Below, in pieces: positions 16,662 through 27,106 of a stretch of 64,000 nt of DNA. Source of the DNA: G963422595 sp963422595 (lineage in GTDB: Bacteria; Pseudomonadota; Gammaproteobacteria; UBA4575). How positions within the stretch are numbered: the stretch's first letter is position 1; the number at the start of each line of letters is the position of its first letter. A program made the position numbers and the translations under genes. The notes beneath the pieces are model-generated. The model worked only from the letters and a program-made list of their open reading frames with translations, made no database searches and had not been told where the DNA came from. The stretch lies in NCBI GenBank assembly GCA_963422595.1, contig OY730298.1, positions 1,674,001 through 1,738,000 of the forward strand, read 5' to 3'.

Positions 16662-19600
16662 CTATTTTGCGGATAGACTCGCAAATTCTTCATTTAATGC
16701 GTCTTTCATCATTGCCTCAGCAGATGCTACAGTTTCCTGCCGGTTGGCGGTGGTTTCCACTACCGCACCGCCACGCCGTGTTTCATGATAGGCCAGGCCA
16801 GTGCCCGCCGGAATCAAACGACCTACTATTACGTTTTCTTTGAGTCCACGCAGGGAATCTTTTGATCCCTTTACCGCGGCTTCGGTAAGTACGCGCGTGG
16901 TTTCTTGAAACGATGCCGCAGAAATAAACGACTCTGTTACTAACGAGGCCTTGGTAATTCCCAGTAGTACCGGAGAAAAGCTGGCTGGCTGTTTTTCTGC
17001 GGCCTGCACGTCTTCATTTGTTTTTAAGATGCGAGATTTTTCTACTTGCTCTCCGTGTAGAAAACTGGTGTCGCCAGATTCTATAATCTCTACCTTGCGT
17101 AACATTTGTCTGATGATGACTTCGATGTGTTTATCATCGATTTCAACACCTTGCAAACGATAAACGTCTTGAATTTCTTTTACTAAATATTCGGCCAGGG
17201 CAGTTATGCCAAGCAATCTTAGGATATCATGCGGGTTGAGCTCACCATCTACAACTACTTCGCCTTTCTGTACGTGTTCACCTTCAAATACGTTAATTTT
17301 GCGCCACTTCGGAATAAGTTCTTCAACAGACTCTCCGTCCTGATCGGTAATTACCAGACGTTCCTTACCTTTGGTGTCTTTACCAAAGCTAACGGTGCCG
17401 GTTTGTGCCGCAAGAATCGCAGGTTCTTTCGGCTTGCGCGCCTCAAATAAATCCGCAACCCGCGGCAAACCACCCGTGATATCACGGGTTTTGGATGATT
17501 CTTGTGGAATACGCGCAATGACGTCGCCTATGTCTAACCGATCACCATCTGATAAATTTATAATTGCGCCGGCCGGAAGAATGTAGTGCGCAGGGATTTC
17601 TGTACCTGCGAACGTAAGCGTATTGCCCTTGTGGTCTAAAAGATTTACGGTCGGGCGCATGTCTTTGCCGGCCGCAGAACGACTTTTCGGATCTGATACT
17701 ACTGTCGAGCTTAGCCCGGTTACTTCATCAGTAAATGAATCAGCCGTGACGCCTTCAACAAAATCAACCAGCTGTACTTGACCCGCGACTTCGGTAATGA
17801 TGGGGTGGGTGTGGGGGTCCCAGGTGGCTACCAGTTGTCCAGCCTGCACCGCTTCATCATCGCCTACGGATATCGATGCACCATATGGGATCTTGTAACG
17901 CTCTCTCTCACGACCCTGATCGTTGACTACCCCCAGTTCCCCTGATCGCGACACTGCAATGTTGTTGCCGTCTTTGTGTTGTACCAACTTTAGGTTGTGC
18001 ATGCGTACCGTGCCGGCAGATTTCACCGTGATATCACTTGTCGAGGCAGCACGACTTGCAGCTCCACCAATATGAAACGTGCGCATGGTGAGCTGGGTGC
18101 CCGGCTCGCCGATAGATTGCGCAGCCATAACCCCTACCGCTTCACCAATGTTGACAAGATGCCCCCGAGCAAGATCTCTACCATAACAATTCGCGCACAC
18201 TCCATAGCGGGTTTCACAGGTTATCGGGGTACGAACTTTTACTTCGTCAATGCGGAGTTCTTCGAATCTTTCTACCCATGATTCATCCAGCAGGGTGGCC
18301 GCCGGAATGAGCACCGTTTCGCCATCTGCATCTAAAACGTCTTCAGCAATAACTCTGCCTAATACGCGACTTGGTAAAGTCCGTACTATGTCACCACCCT
18401 CAATGACTGGTTTCATGAACATGCCGTTTGTAGTGCCACAGTCTACATCCTTGACTACTAAATCCTGCGCAACGTCAACTAATCGACGTGTCAGGTAACC
18501 AGAGTTCGCGGTTTTTAAGGCGGTATCTGCTAAACCTTTGCGCGCACCATGCGTGGAAATGAAGTATTGCAATACGTTTAGACCTTCACGAAAATTCGCC
18601 GTAATCGGGTTTTCAATAATCGAGCCGTCAGGCTTTGCCATTAAACCCCGCATGCCGGCAAGTTGACGAATTTGCGCCGCCGATCCGCGTGCGCCCGAAT
18701 CTGCCATTATGTAAACGGAATTAAATGACTCTTGCGTCACTGCATTGCCATCATCGTCTATAACTTCTTCATGCCCCAGTCGCTCCATCATGGCTTTGGC
18801 TACCTGATCATTGGTGTGTGACCAAATATCAATGACTTTGTTGTAGCGCTCACCTTTGGTTACTAGTCCCGATGCATATTGAGAGGCAATTTCTTTCACT
18901 TCTTTTTCAGCCTCTCTTAAAATAGATTTCTTTTCTTCCGCAATTACCATGTCATCGGCACAAAAAGATACGCCAGCGCGCGTGGCATAATGAAAACCCG
19001 TGTACATCAGGTTGTCGGCAAAAATAACAGTGTCTTTTAATCCAACACGCCTGTAGGAGGCATCAATTAAAGCTGAAATTGCGCGCTTGTCGAGGTCACG
19101 ATCTATCAGGTTAAATGATAAACCGGCAGGTAAAATCTTCGATAGTATGCCGCGACCAACTGTCGTTTCTACGATGCGACGCACTGCATTAACCTTGCCG
19201 TCTTCACTCACGTCATAATCATTGACCCGAATCTTGACCTTGGCGTGCAACGCAACCACGTCGCTTTCATACGCGCGCTGTGCCTCTGCAACGTCTGCAA
19301 AACACATGCCCTGACCGTGCGCATTGACTTTTTTGCGCGTGAGGTAGTACAAACCTAAAACGATGTCCTGTGAAGGAACAATAATAGGGTTGCCGTTCGC
19401 AGGGGATAGTACGTTGTTGGTTGACATCATTAACGCCCGACTTTCAAGCTGCGCCTCTATAGATAAAGGCACGTGTACCGCCATTTGGTCGCCGTCAAAA
19501 TCTGCATTGAAGGCGGTACATACTAAAGGATGTAATTGAATGGCCTTGCCTTCAATTAAAATGGGTTCAAAGGCTTGTATGCCTAATCGATGTAGGGTGG

Positions 19601-20879
19601 GCGCACGATTTAATAATACCGGATGCTCACGAATTACTTCTTCAAGGATGTCCCAAACTTCGGGGCCTTCTTTTTCCACAATTTTCTTGCACGCTTTAAT
19701 GGTCGGAGCAATGCCGCGCACGTGTAATTTGCTGAATATAAAGGGCTTAAATAATTCCAGTGCCATTTTTTTCGGCAGGCCACATTGATGTAATTTCAGA
19801 GTTGGCCCCACAACAATCACTGAGCGTCCCGAGTAATCAACACGCTTGCCTAATAAATTTTGACGAAAACGACCCTGCTTGCCTTTGATCATGTCGGCCA
19901 GCGACTTCAACGCACGCTTGTTAGTGCCGGTAATCGCGCGACCCCGGCGCCCGTTGTCCAGCAAAGCATCAACCGATTCTTGTAACATGCGCTTTTCATT
20001 GCGTACGATAATGTCGGGCGCGTTTAGTTCTAAAAGTCGCTTTAAGCGATTGTTGCGGTTGATCACGCGTCGATATAGGTCATTTAAGTCGGACGTCGCA
20101 AAACGCCCGCCATCTAAAGGCACTAATGGACGAAGATCCGGAGGCAGTACCGGCAGTACCGTCAATACCATCCACTCTGGCTTGTTGCCGGATTCAGTAA
20201 AGTATTCAATAAGCTTCAAACGCTTTGAAAAACTTTTCAGCTTTGTTTCTGAACGAGTGGCACTAATTTCTTCCCGTAAAGTCTCGGCTTCCTGCTCTAA
20301 ATCAATTTGTTTCAGTAGTTGGAAAATTGCCTCCGCGCCCATACGCGCGTCAAACTCGTCTCCGTATTCTTCTATGGCTTCCAGGAAGGTCTCATCGGAA
20401 AGAAGCTGTTTGTGCTCCAGATCAGTCATGCCCGCATCTACTACTACAAAAGCTTCAAAATAAAGGACGCGCTCAACGTCGCGTAGCCCCATGTCAAGTA
20501 ATAATCCAATGCGTGACGGTAAGGATTTCAAAAACCAGATGTGCGCAGCCGGACTTGCCAGTTCGATGTGCCCCATGCGCTCGCGCCTAACCTTGGTTAA
20601 GGTAACTTCAACCCCGCACTTTTCACACACTACACCCCGATGTTTAAGACGCTTGTATTTCCCACATAGACATTCGTAATCTTTTTTGGGGCCAAATATC
20701 TTGGCGCAGAATAAACCATCCCGCTCTGGCTTGAAGGTGCGGTAGTTGATGGTCTCTGGCTTTTTGACTTCGCCATAAGACCAGGATCGAATCATGTCCG
20801 GTGAGGCTAAACCTATGCTTATCGCGTCGAAGTCTTCAATCTGGTCTTGATTCTTTAATAAATTAAGCAAGTCTCTCAT
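16662..20879 (-). CDS. rpoC: DNA-directed RNA polymerase subunit beta'
   Basis: Largest catalytic subunit of RNA polymerase. The 1405 residues equal the gammaproteobacterial norm. The N-terminal zinc ribbon (CLCGKYKRLKHRGVVCEKCG), the catalytic loop NADFDGDQM that holds Mg2+, and the second zinc site (CETRYGVCANCYGRDL) are all visible. It lies 85 bp after rpoB. Downstream lies a T8 tract on the minus strand (16609-16616), but no convincing stem precedes it. Confidence 0.98.
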   Translation of the reverse strand: MRDLLNLLKNQDQIEDFDAISIGLASPDMIRSWSYGEVKKPETINYRTFKPERDGLFCAKIFGPKKDYECLCGKYKRLKHRGVVCEKCGVEVTLTKVRRERMGHIELASPAAHIWFLKSLPSRIGLLLDMGLRDVERVLYFEAFVVVDAGMTDLEHKQLLSDETFLEAIEEYGDEFDARMGAEAIFQLLKQIDLEQEAETLREEISATRSETKLKSFSKRLKLIEYFTESGNKPEWMVLTVLPVLPPDLRPLVPLDGGRFATSDLNDLYRRVINRNNRLKRLLELNAPDIIVRNEKRMLQESVDALLDNGRRGRAITGTNKRALKSLADMIKGKQGRFRQNLLGKRVDYSGRSVIVVGPTLKLHQCGLPKKMALELFKPFIFSKLHVRGIAPTIKACKKIVEKEGPEVWDILEEVIREHPVLLNRAPTLHRLGIQAFEPILIEGKAIQLHPLVCTAFNADFDGDQMAVHVPLSIEAQLESRALMMSTNNVLSPANGNPIIVPSQDIVLGLYYLTRKKVNAHGQGMCFADVAEAQRAYESDVVALHAKVKIRVNDYDVSEDGKVNAVRRIVETTVGRGILSKILPAGLSFNLIDRDLDKRAISALIDASYRRVGLKDTVIFADNLMYTGFHYATRAGVSFCADDMVIAEEKKSILREAEKEVKEIASQYASGLVTKGERYNKVIDIWSHTNDQVAKAMMERLGHEEVIDDDGNAVTQESFNSVYIMADSGARGSAAQIRQLAGMRGLMAKPDGSIIENPITANFREGLNVLQYFISTHGARKGLADTALKTANSGYLTRRLVDVAQDLVVKDVDCGTTNGMFMKPVIEGGDIVRTLPSRVLGRVIAEDVLDADGETVLIPAATLLDESWVERFEELRIDEVKVRTPITCETRYGVCANCYGRDLARGHLVNIGEAVGVMAAQSIGEPGTQLTMRTFHIGGAASRAASTSDITVKSAGTVRMHNLKLVQHKDGNNIAVSRSGELGVVNDQGRERERYKIPYGASISVGDDEAVQAGQLVATWDPHTHPIITEVAGQVQLVDFVEGVTADSFTDEVTGLSSTVVSDPKSRSAAGKDMRPTVNLLDHKGNTLTFAGTEIPAHYILPAGAIINLSDGDRLDIGDVIARIPQESSKTRDITGGLPRVADLFEARKPKEPAILAAQTGTVSFGKDTKGKERLVITDQDGESVEELIPKWRKINVFEGEHVQKGEVVVDGELNPHDILRLLGITALAEYLVKEIQDVYRLQGVEIDDKHIEVIIRQMLRKVEIIESGDTSFLHGEQVEKSRILKTNEDVQAAEKQPASFSPVLLGITKASLVTESFISAASFQETTRVLTEAAVKGSKDSLRGLKENVIVGRLIPAGTGLAYHETRRGGAVVETTANRQETVASAEAMMKDALNEEFASLSAK

Positions 20880-20964
20880 TGCGTCTCCCGTAAAATAGCG
20901 TGCTGCCCAAAGCCGTCTGTAAGCTTAAAATATTAAAAAATACGCAGCTCTGGTAAAATTTAAA

Positions 20965-23900
20965 CTAGGCTTCCTGCTCAAAATCTATATTCAATGCCAA
21001 AGAACGAATTTCTTTCATTAAAACGTTAAACGATTCCGGCATGCCGGCGTCCATGCTGTGATTGCTGTCAACAATACTTTTATACATTTTGTTGCGACCC
21101 GTAATATCGTCCGATTTAATCGTGAGCATTTCCTGTAAGGTGTACGACGCACCGTACGCCTCCAGTGCCCAAACTTCCATTTCACCAAAACGCTGCCCAC
21201 CAAACTGTGCCTTGCCACCAAGTGGCTGTTGCGTGACCAAGCTGTACGGGCCTGTAGAACGAGCGTGCATCTTGTCGTCAACAAGATGGTTAAGCTTTAA
21301 CATGTGCATGTATCCGACGGTGATTTTACGATCAAAGCGATCACCACTGCGCCCATCCCATAATTCGGTCTGACCGTCTTCAGGCAAGTCCGCCAGTTTC
21401 AACATGCGCTTAATTTCTGATTCCTGCGCACCATCAAAAACCGGGGTGGCCATCGGTATACCATGACGCAAGTTGCTGGATAGCGCTAAAATTTCATCGT
21501 CATCGAATTCATTAAGCCTGACGGAGATGCTTGTACCTTCGTTATAGATTTTATTTAGAAATCCCCGCAGTTGCTTAACCTTGCCGTTGTTCCTGAGCAT
21601 GCCATCAATCTTTAAACCTAAACCCTTTGCAGCCCACCCTAAATGGGTTTCTAATACCTGACCTACATTCATGCGTGAGGGTACACCCAACGGATTTAAC
21701 ACCACGTCAACCGGGGTGCCATCTTGCATGTGCGGCATGTCTTCGACTGGAACAATCATGGAAACAACACCTTTGTTGCCATGACGACCCGCCATTTTGT
21801 CACCCGGCTGCATGCGACGCTTCACGGCAAGGTATACCTTGACTATTTTTAACACGCCCGGCGCAAGATCATCGCCCGCAGTTATTTTGGCTTTCTTTTC
21901 AAATAGCTTTCTGTCAAAAGAATCACGCTGTTCCCGTAGCTGTTTAGAGAGCCTTTCCAACTGCGCGTTAACGTCTTCATTACGCATGCGAACTTCAAAC
22001 CAACGCTCATTGTCAAGACTGTCTAAATAGGCTTTGGTAACTTTTGCGTTGGCTCGCAATCCTTCCGGGCCACCACTGCTGATCTTGTTGATAATTAAGC
22101 GTTCAACGCGAGTATAAATATCAGCTTCGTAGATACGTAGCTGATCGTTTAAGTCTTTGCGCACTTGCTCAACTTCTAACTCTTCTATTTGTAACGCGCG
22201 TTTGTCTTTGTCCACTCCTTCACGAGTAAACACGCGCACGTCAATCACTGTGCCTTCCATGCCCGAGGGTACTCTGAGGGAGGTGTCTTTTACATCCGAT
22301 GCCTTTTCACCAAAGATGGCACGCAATAATTTCTCTTCGGGCGTGAGCTGCGTTTCACCCTTAGGCGTCACTTTGCCTACCAGGATGCCACTTGGCTTAA
22401 CTTCGGCACCTATGTACACAATTCCCGAATCATCCAATTTGGCAAGCAGGTTTTCACTTACGTTGGGAATGTCCGCAGTAATTTCTTCAGCCCCAAGTTT
22501 GGTGTCGCGCGCGACACAACTCAGTTCTTCAATGTGAATGGTGGTAAAACGATCTTCTTCGACGACGCGCTCTGAAATCAAAATTGAATCTTCAAAGTTG
22601 TATCCATTCCATGGCATGAAGGCAACTAACATGTTTTGCCCCAGCGCTAATTCACCCAGATCCGTAGACGGACCATCTGCCAAAACGTCACCTCTGGCAA
22701 TGACGTCGCCCGGCTGTACCAGTGGCTTTTGATTAATACAGGTGTTTTGATTAGAGCGCGTATATTTAGTTAGGTTATAGATATCAACACCGGGTTCACC
22801 AGTCTCGGTTTCTTCATCATTTACGCGAACGACTATACGACCAGCATCTACGGTGTCTACTGCTCCTCCACGCCTGGAAACCAAGGCCGCTCCCGAGTCG
22901 ATGGCAACCGCGCGTTCGATGCCAGTACCCACTAACGGCTTTTCCGCGCATAACGTCGGTACCGCCTGACGCTGCATGTTGGAACCCATTAATGCCCGAT
23001 TGGCGTCATCATGTTCTAAAAAAGGAATGAGCGCCGCGGCAACGGATACAATTTGTTTTGGTGATACGTCTATGTATTCCACCTTGTCTGGTGAGGTGAG
23101 CGAAAATTCGTTCAGGTGTCTGACAGATACTAGTTCATCCAGTAATTTACCCCCACTATTCATGCGCGCGTTAGCCTGGGCAATGGTATATTGACTTTCT
23201 TCAATTGCGGATAGGTAGTCAATCTGACCGGTAACTTTGCCGTTGATAACTTTCCGATAAGGGGTTTCTAAAAAGCCGTATTCATTGGTGCGCGCAAATA
23301 TAGCGAGTGAGTTAATCAATCCAATATTGGGACCCTCAGGTGTTTCAACCGGGCACACCCGACCATAATGCGTGGGATGTACGTCGCGAACTTCAAAACC
23401 AGCACGCTCACGTGTTAGCCCACCAGGCCCAAGTGCTGAAATTCTGCGTTTATGGGTGATTTCAGATAGCGGATTATTCTGATCCATGAATTGTGAAAGC
23501 TGACTGGATCCAAAAAACTCTTTTATCGCCGCGGCTACCGGCTTGGCATTGATCATGTCCTGCGGCATTAGGCCTTCAGATTCAGCTAACGTTAAACGCT
23601 CTTTAACCGCGCGCTCTACGCGCACTAAACCAATACGAAAGGTGTTCTCGGCCATTTCGCCGACACAACGTACTCGACGATTGCCAAGGTGATCAATGTC
23701 GTCAACAATGCCGTTGCCATTACGTATGTCAATGAGTGTGCGCATTACGGCAAGAATGTCATCGGTACTTAAAATGCCAGCACCTGTCATTTCCTCGCGT
23801 CCTATACGACGGTTAAATTTCATGCGCCCAACCGGGGATAGGTCGTAGCGTTCAGGTGTAAAGAATAAATTTTGAAATAGATTTTGAGCCGCATCTTTTG

Positions 23901-25047
23901 TAGGCGGCTCTCCAGGACGCATCATGCGATAAATCCCAACCTGTGCTTCTAGTTTATTGGTGGTGTCGTCAATACTAAGCGTTGAGGATATGTATGGGCC
24001 GCAGTCAATGTCATTGGTGTATAGCATCTCCAGGACATTAATGGATGATTCTAAAATTTTCTCAACGTTTTCTTCCGTTAATTCGTCATTTGCTTTGCAA
24101 ACCAGTTCACCAGTACTGGTGTCAATCAAGTCTTTTGCTAATACTTTGCCCAGTAAATATTCAACCGGAACTTCAAATGTCTTAATCCCCGCTTTTTCAA
24201 TCTGGCGAACGTGCCGCACGGTAATGCGCCGACCGGCTTCCACTACTATTTTCCTGCCAACTTTAATTTCAAATGGTGCAGTTTCACCGCGTAGTCGTTC
24301 GGGAATTAACTCTAGTATAAAACCACTGTCTGTAATGCGTACGGTGTTGGTGTCAAAAAAGATGGAAAGAATTTCCTCGTTGGTAAGACCCAGCGCGCGT
24401 AATAGTATGGTCGCAGGTAATTTTCTACGCCTGTCAATACGTACAAACAGGCAGTCTTTATGATCAAATTCGAAATCCAACCAGGATCCGCGGTAGGGAA
24501 TAACTCTTGCGGAGTATAAAAGCTTGCCTGATGAATGCGTTTTGCCTTTGTCATGATCAAAGAATACCCCTGGAGAACGATGTAACTGCGAAACGATGAC
24601 ACGCTCGGTACCATTAATCACGAAGGCACCGGTGTCCGTCATGAGCGGTAATTCGCCCATGTAAACTTCCTGTTCTTTTACGTCTTTAACTTTTTTTGAG
24701 CCCGCGGGGGCGTCTTTATCATAAATTACTAAACGTAAAAGAACTTTAAGCGGCGCATGATAGGTCAGCCCACGAAGCTGACATTCTTTGACTTCAAAGG
24801 GAGGGGGCTCTAAACGATAGCTAACATATTCTAACTCGACGTTTCCAGAGTAACTAACGATTGGAAATATCGAATTAAAGGCACTATGCAGGCCTACGTC
24901 TTCCCGACTCTCTGCCAACTTGTCCGTTTGCAAAAAACGTTGGTAAGAGGCCAACTGAATTTGCAACATGAATGGAACCGCCAGGATTTCCGGACGCTTA
25001 CCAAAATCCTTACGAATGCGCTTTTTATCAGTATAGCTATACGCCAT
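20965..25047 (-). CDS. rpoB: DNA-directed RNA polymerase subunit beta
   Basis: Second catalytic subunit of RNA polymerase, 1360 residues. Landmarks: the rifampicin region (SSQLSQFMDQNNPLSEITHK then RRISALGPGGL), with wild-type residues at the usual resistance positions; GDKMAGRHGNKGV in the active centre; and the C-terminal clamp segment ending ALNIDFEQEA. The spacer to rplL holds a possible attenuator. Confidence 0.98.
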   Translation of the reverse strand: MAYSYTDKKRIRKDFGKRPEILAVPFMLQIQLASYQRFLQTDKLAESREDVGLHSAFNSIFPIVSYSGNVELEYVSYRLEPPPFEVKECQLRGLTYHAPLKVLLRLVIYDKDAPAGSKKVKDVKEQEVYMGELPLMTDTGAFVINGTERVIVSQLHRSPGVFFDHDKGKTHSSGKLLYSARVIPYRGSWLDFEFDHKDCLFVRIDRRRKLPATILLRALGLTNEEILSIFFDTNTVRITDSGFILELIPERLRGETAPFEIKVGRKIVVEAGRRITVRHVRQIEKAGIKTFEVPVEYLLGKVLAKDLIDTSTGELVCKANDELTEENVEKILESSINVLEMLYTNDIDCGPYISSTLSIDDTTNKLEAQVGIYRMMRPGEPPTKDAAQNLFQNLFFTPERYDLSPVGRMKFNRRIGREEMTGAGILSTDDILAVMRTLIDIRNGNGIVDDIDHLGNRRVRCVGEMAENTFRIGLVRVERAVKERLTLAESEGLMPQDMINAKPVAAAIKEFFGSSQLSQFMDQNNPLSEITHKRRISALGPGGLTRERAGFEVRDVHPTHYGRVCPVETPEGPNIGLINSLAIFARTNEYGFLETPYRKVINGKVTGQIDYLSAIEESQYTIAQANARMNSGGKLLDELVSVRHLNEFSLTSPDKVEYIDVSPKQIVSVAAALIPFLEHDDANRALMGSNMQRQAVPTLCAEKPLVGTGIERAVAIDSGAALVSRRGGAVDTVDAGRIVVRVNDEETETGEPGVDIYNLTKYTRSNQNTCINQKPLVQPGDVIARGDVLADGPSTDLGELALGQNMLVAFMPWNGYNFEDSILISERVVEEDRFTTIHIEELSCVARDTKLGAEEITADIPNVSENLLAKLDDSGIVYIGAEVKPSGILVGKVTPKGETQLTPEEKLLRAIFGEKASDVKDTSLRVPSGMEGTVIDVRVFTREGVDKDKRALQIEELEVEQVRKDLNDQLRIYEADIYTRVERLIINKISSGGPEGLRANAKVTKAYLDSLDNERWFEVRMRNEDVNAQLERLSKQLREQRDSFDRKLFEKKAKITAGDDLAPGVLKIVKVYLAVKRRMQPGDKMAGRHGNKGVVSMIVPVEDMPHMQDGTPVDVVLNPLGVPSRMNVGQVLETHLGWAAKGLGLKIDGMLRNNGKVKQLRGFLNKIYNEGTSISVRLNEFDDDEILALSSNLRHGIPMATPVFDGAQESEIKRMLKLADLPEDGQTELWDGRSGDRFDRKITVGYMHMLKLNHLVDDKMHARSTGPYSLVTQQPLGGKAQFGGQRFGEMEVWALEAYGASYTLQEMLTIKSDDITGRNKMYKSIVDSNHSMDAGMPESFNVLMKEIRSLALNIDFEQEA

Positions 25048-25080
25048 GAAGAGTTACCCTATTTAGGAAAATACATATGC

Positions 25081-25120
25081 AAAAGAAACCCGCCAACAGT
25101 CAACCAACGTTGTTCAGCGG
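25081..25120 (-). terminator. rplL-rpoB intercistronic attenuator (candidate)
   Basis: On the minus strand CCGC and CAAC pair with GTTG and GCGG to make an interrupted stem, followed by GTTTCTTTT. The position equals that of the partial terminator known between rplL and rpoB in E. coli, which lowers rpoBC expression relative to ribosomal proteins. The stem is imperfect, so efficiency is uncertain. Confidence 0.4.
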
Positions 25121-25145
25121 CTATAAACGTTACATTGCGCGGCAA

Positions 25146-25526
25146 TTACTTGAGCTCTACGCTGGCACCCGCTGCTTCTAATTGCCTTTTGATATCTTCA
25201 GCCTCATCTTTGCCTACGGTTTCTTTAATCGTGGAGGGCACACCCTCAACCATGTTTTTGGCTTCCCGCAGACCAAGTCCGGTGATGGTGCGAACTACTT
25301 TAATAACGGAAACCTTGTTACTGCCAAAGCTATTCATTACTACGTCAAATTCGTCTTTTTCGGCGGCAGCTTCGCCACCACCGTCGGCTGCCGTAACAGG
25401 CGCAGCCACCACCGCAGCTGCCGCAGAAACACCAAATTTCTCCTCCATAGCTGATATTAAATCAACTACTTCCATGACACTCATTTCTGAGATCGTTTCC
25501 AAAATATCTTCTTTCTTTACAGCCAT
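25146..25526 (-). CDS. rplL: 50S ribosomal protein L7/L12
   Basis: Stalk protein that recruits translational GTPases, present in multiple dimers on L10. The 126 residues show an N-terminal dimerisation domain (MAVKKEDILETISEMSVME), an alanine/glycine-rich hinge, and the globular domain TITGLGLREAKNMVEGVPS. It lies 80 bp after rplJ. Confidence 0.97.
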   Translation of the reverse strand: MAVKKEDILETISEMSVMEVVDLISAMEEKFGVSAAAAVVAAPVTAADGGGEAAAEKDEFDVVMNSFGSNKVSVIKVVRTITGLGLREAKNMVEGVPSTIKETVGKDEAEDIKRQLEAAGASVELK

Positions 25527-25606
25527 GTTTTATCTCCCAAAAAAACTTAATACCTGAATACTGTCAAGCCAGTACATCCACTAACAAAACCTTCTGACCA
25601 GCCACC

Positions 25607-26134
25607 TTATCCGACTTGCTTTTGATCGCGCACCGCAGCAATAGTTCTCACCAACTTTGCATGCGGTTCTACCAGAGTTCGAACAAACTTCCCGATGGGG
25701 GCCCGCAGCACTGACATCACCATACTAATCGCCTGATTTCTGCTGGGTAGGTCTGATAACCTTTTTAGCTCGGACGTCTCCAGCAGTTCTCCGCCAGTCG
25801 AGATCATCTTTACTACCAGCAAGTCATTATCTGCAGTAAAATCTTTAATTAAACGAGCCGCAGCACCCACGTCGTCTTGTGAAAACGCCAGCATAAGCGG
25901 CCCACTTAAGCCCTCGCGCATACACGCATAAGGCGTACCTTCCAAGGCACGCCTGGCAAGAGTGTTTTTAACTACTCTCAGATACACTCCACACACACGC
26001 GCTTTTGCCCGAAGCTCGGTTAATTCACTTACGGTAAGTCCGCGATACTCCGCTGCGATAGCGGAATGCGCATCCGCTGCAATTTGCGTTATTTCAGCTA
26101 CGATCGCCTTTTTTTCTTCAAGTCTTAAGGCCAC
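25607..26134 (-). CDS. rplJ: 50S ribosomal protein L10
   Basis: Stalk base that anchors L7/L12 dimers and, in E. coli, represses rplJL translation by binding its leader. The start is GTG at 26134 (MALRLEEKKAIVAEITQIAA). The 175 residues include LRVVKNTLARRAL and GPLMLAF, both typical. Confidence 0.96.
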   Translation of the reverse strand: MALRLEEKKAIVAEITQIAADAHSAIAAEYRGLTVSELTELRAKARVCGVYLRVVKNTLARRALEGTPYACMREGLSGPLMLAFSQDDVGAAARLIKDFTADNDLLVVKMISTGGELLETSELKRLSDLPSRNQAISMVMSVLRAPIGKFVRTLVEPHAKLVRTIAAVRDQKQVG

Positions 26135-26411
26135 AGTAAGGTCCTCTGCGTTATCCCTACATCCAAGGTGTTCATTAAAATTAATATATCCGCTTTAGAG
26201 CAAATATATTTCCCTTACAGCGCGACCAACCCAGGAAGATCCCGATTTGAGCAGCACTGTCTGCGCAGGCCAGATTTTCTTAATTAAGCAACAGCAGTTT
26301 ATTGATGTCGCGCCTACGGTCTTGGACAGCTACTTGTTGAAGACAAATAACCCCCAATTTGTAAACAATAGAAATTAATAGGAAACTAATTAATTTCTAT
26401 CAAAAATTACT
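26135..26411. other. rplA-rplJ spacer, presumptive L10 leader region
   Basis: A 277-bp spacer on the minus strand upstream of rplJ, at the place where the L10 autoregulatory leader lies in gammaproteobacteria. It holds an AT-rich perfect inverted repeat (26368-26400). I could not identify the L10 kink-turn or a firm promoter by eye. Confidence 0.4.
26368..26400. repeat. AT-rich perfect inverted repeat
   Basis: Twelve-base arms (ATAGAAATTAAT and its complement) around a 9-nt loop, 11 bp past the rplA stop. No T-tract follows on the minus strand, so it is not a normal intrinsic terminator. It could be a processing site or a protein-binding site. Confidence 0.6.
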
Positions 26412-27104
26412 TCATGCTAATGCAGTTTGATCTACGATAATGCCTGTGCCCATCGTGGATGAAACCGCAACTTTCTTTATGTAAATACCTTTTGCCGATG
26501 CTGGCTTAGCTTTTACTAAATCCGTAACTAATGCGTTAAGATTTTCTTCCAGCTTCGGCGTGTCAAACTCAACATTGCCAATTGAGCAGTGAATGGTGCC
26601 GCCCTTGTCTGTCTTAAACCGCACCTGACCAGATTTTGCGTTTTTCACCGCACTTGCAACATCGGCAGTAACCGTGCCGACTTTAGGATTTGGCATCAAC
26701 CCGCGTGGACCCAGTATTTGTCCCAGCTGTCCAACTTTTCGCATTGATTCAGGCGTGGCTATCGCCACATCAAATTCAATTTGTCCTTGCTTAACCTGCC
26801 CAGCTAAATCGTCTAAACCTACAAGGTCGGCCCCAGCAAGTTTCGCGGCTTCCGCCTGACTACCTTCAGCAAATACGGCAACACGCACGTCTTTACCAAT
26901 GCCATTTGGAAGCACAGTCGCCCCACGTACCACTTGATCGGATTTCCTGGGATCAACGCCAAGATTTACCGATACGTCTATAGACTCCCTGAAATTAGCA
27001 GCCGCACAGTCTTTAACCAGCTGTAATGCTTCCGCAGGAGAATAGGCTTTACTTGCATCAACCTTTTCACGCACAACACGTAATTTTTTCCCCACTTTAG
27101 ACAT
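26412..27104 (-). CDS. rplA: 50S ribosomal protein L1
   Basis: L1-stalk protein that guides E-site tRNA release and, in E. coli, represses rplKA. The 230 residues contain the signature IATPESMRKVGQLGQILGPR followed by GLMPNPKVGTV. It lies 2 bp after rplK. Confidence 0.97.
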   Translation of the reverse strand: MSKVGKKLRVVREKVDASKAYSPAEALQLVKDCAAANFRESIDVSVNLGVDPRKSDQVVRGATVLPNGIGKDVRVAVFAEGSQAEAAKLAGADLVGLDDLAGQVKQGQIEFDVAIATPESMRKVGQLGQILGPRGLMPNPKVGTVTADVASAVKNAKSGQVRFKTDKGGTIHCSIGNVEFDTPKLEENLNALVTDLVKAKPASAKGIYIKKVAVSSTMGTGIIVDQTALA

Positions 27105-27106
27105 TT

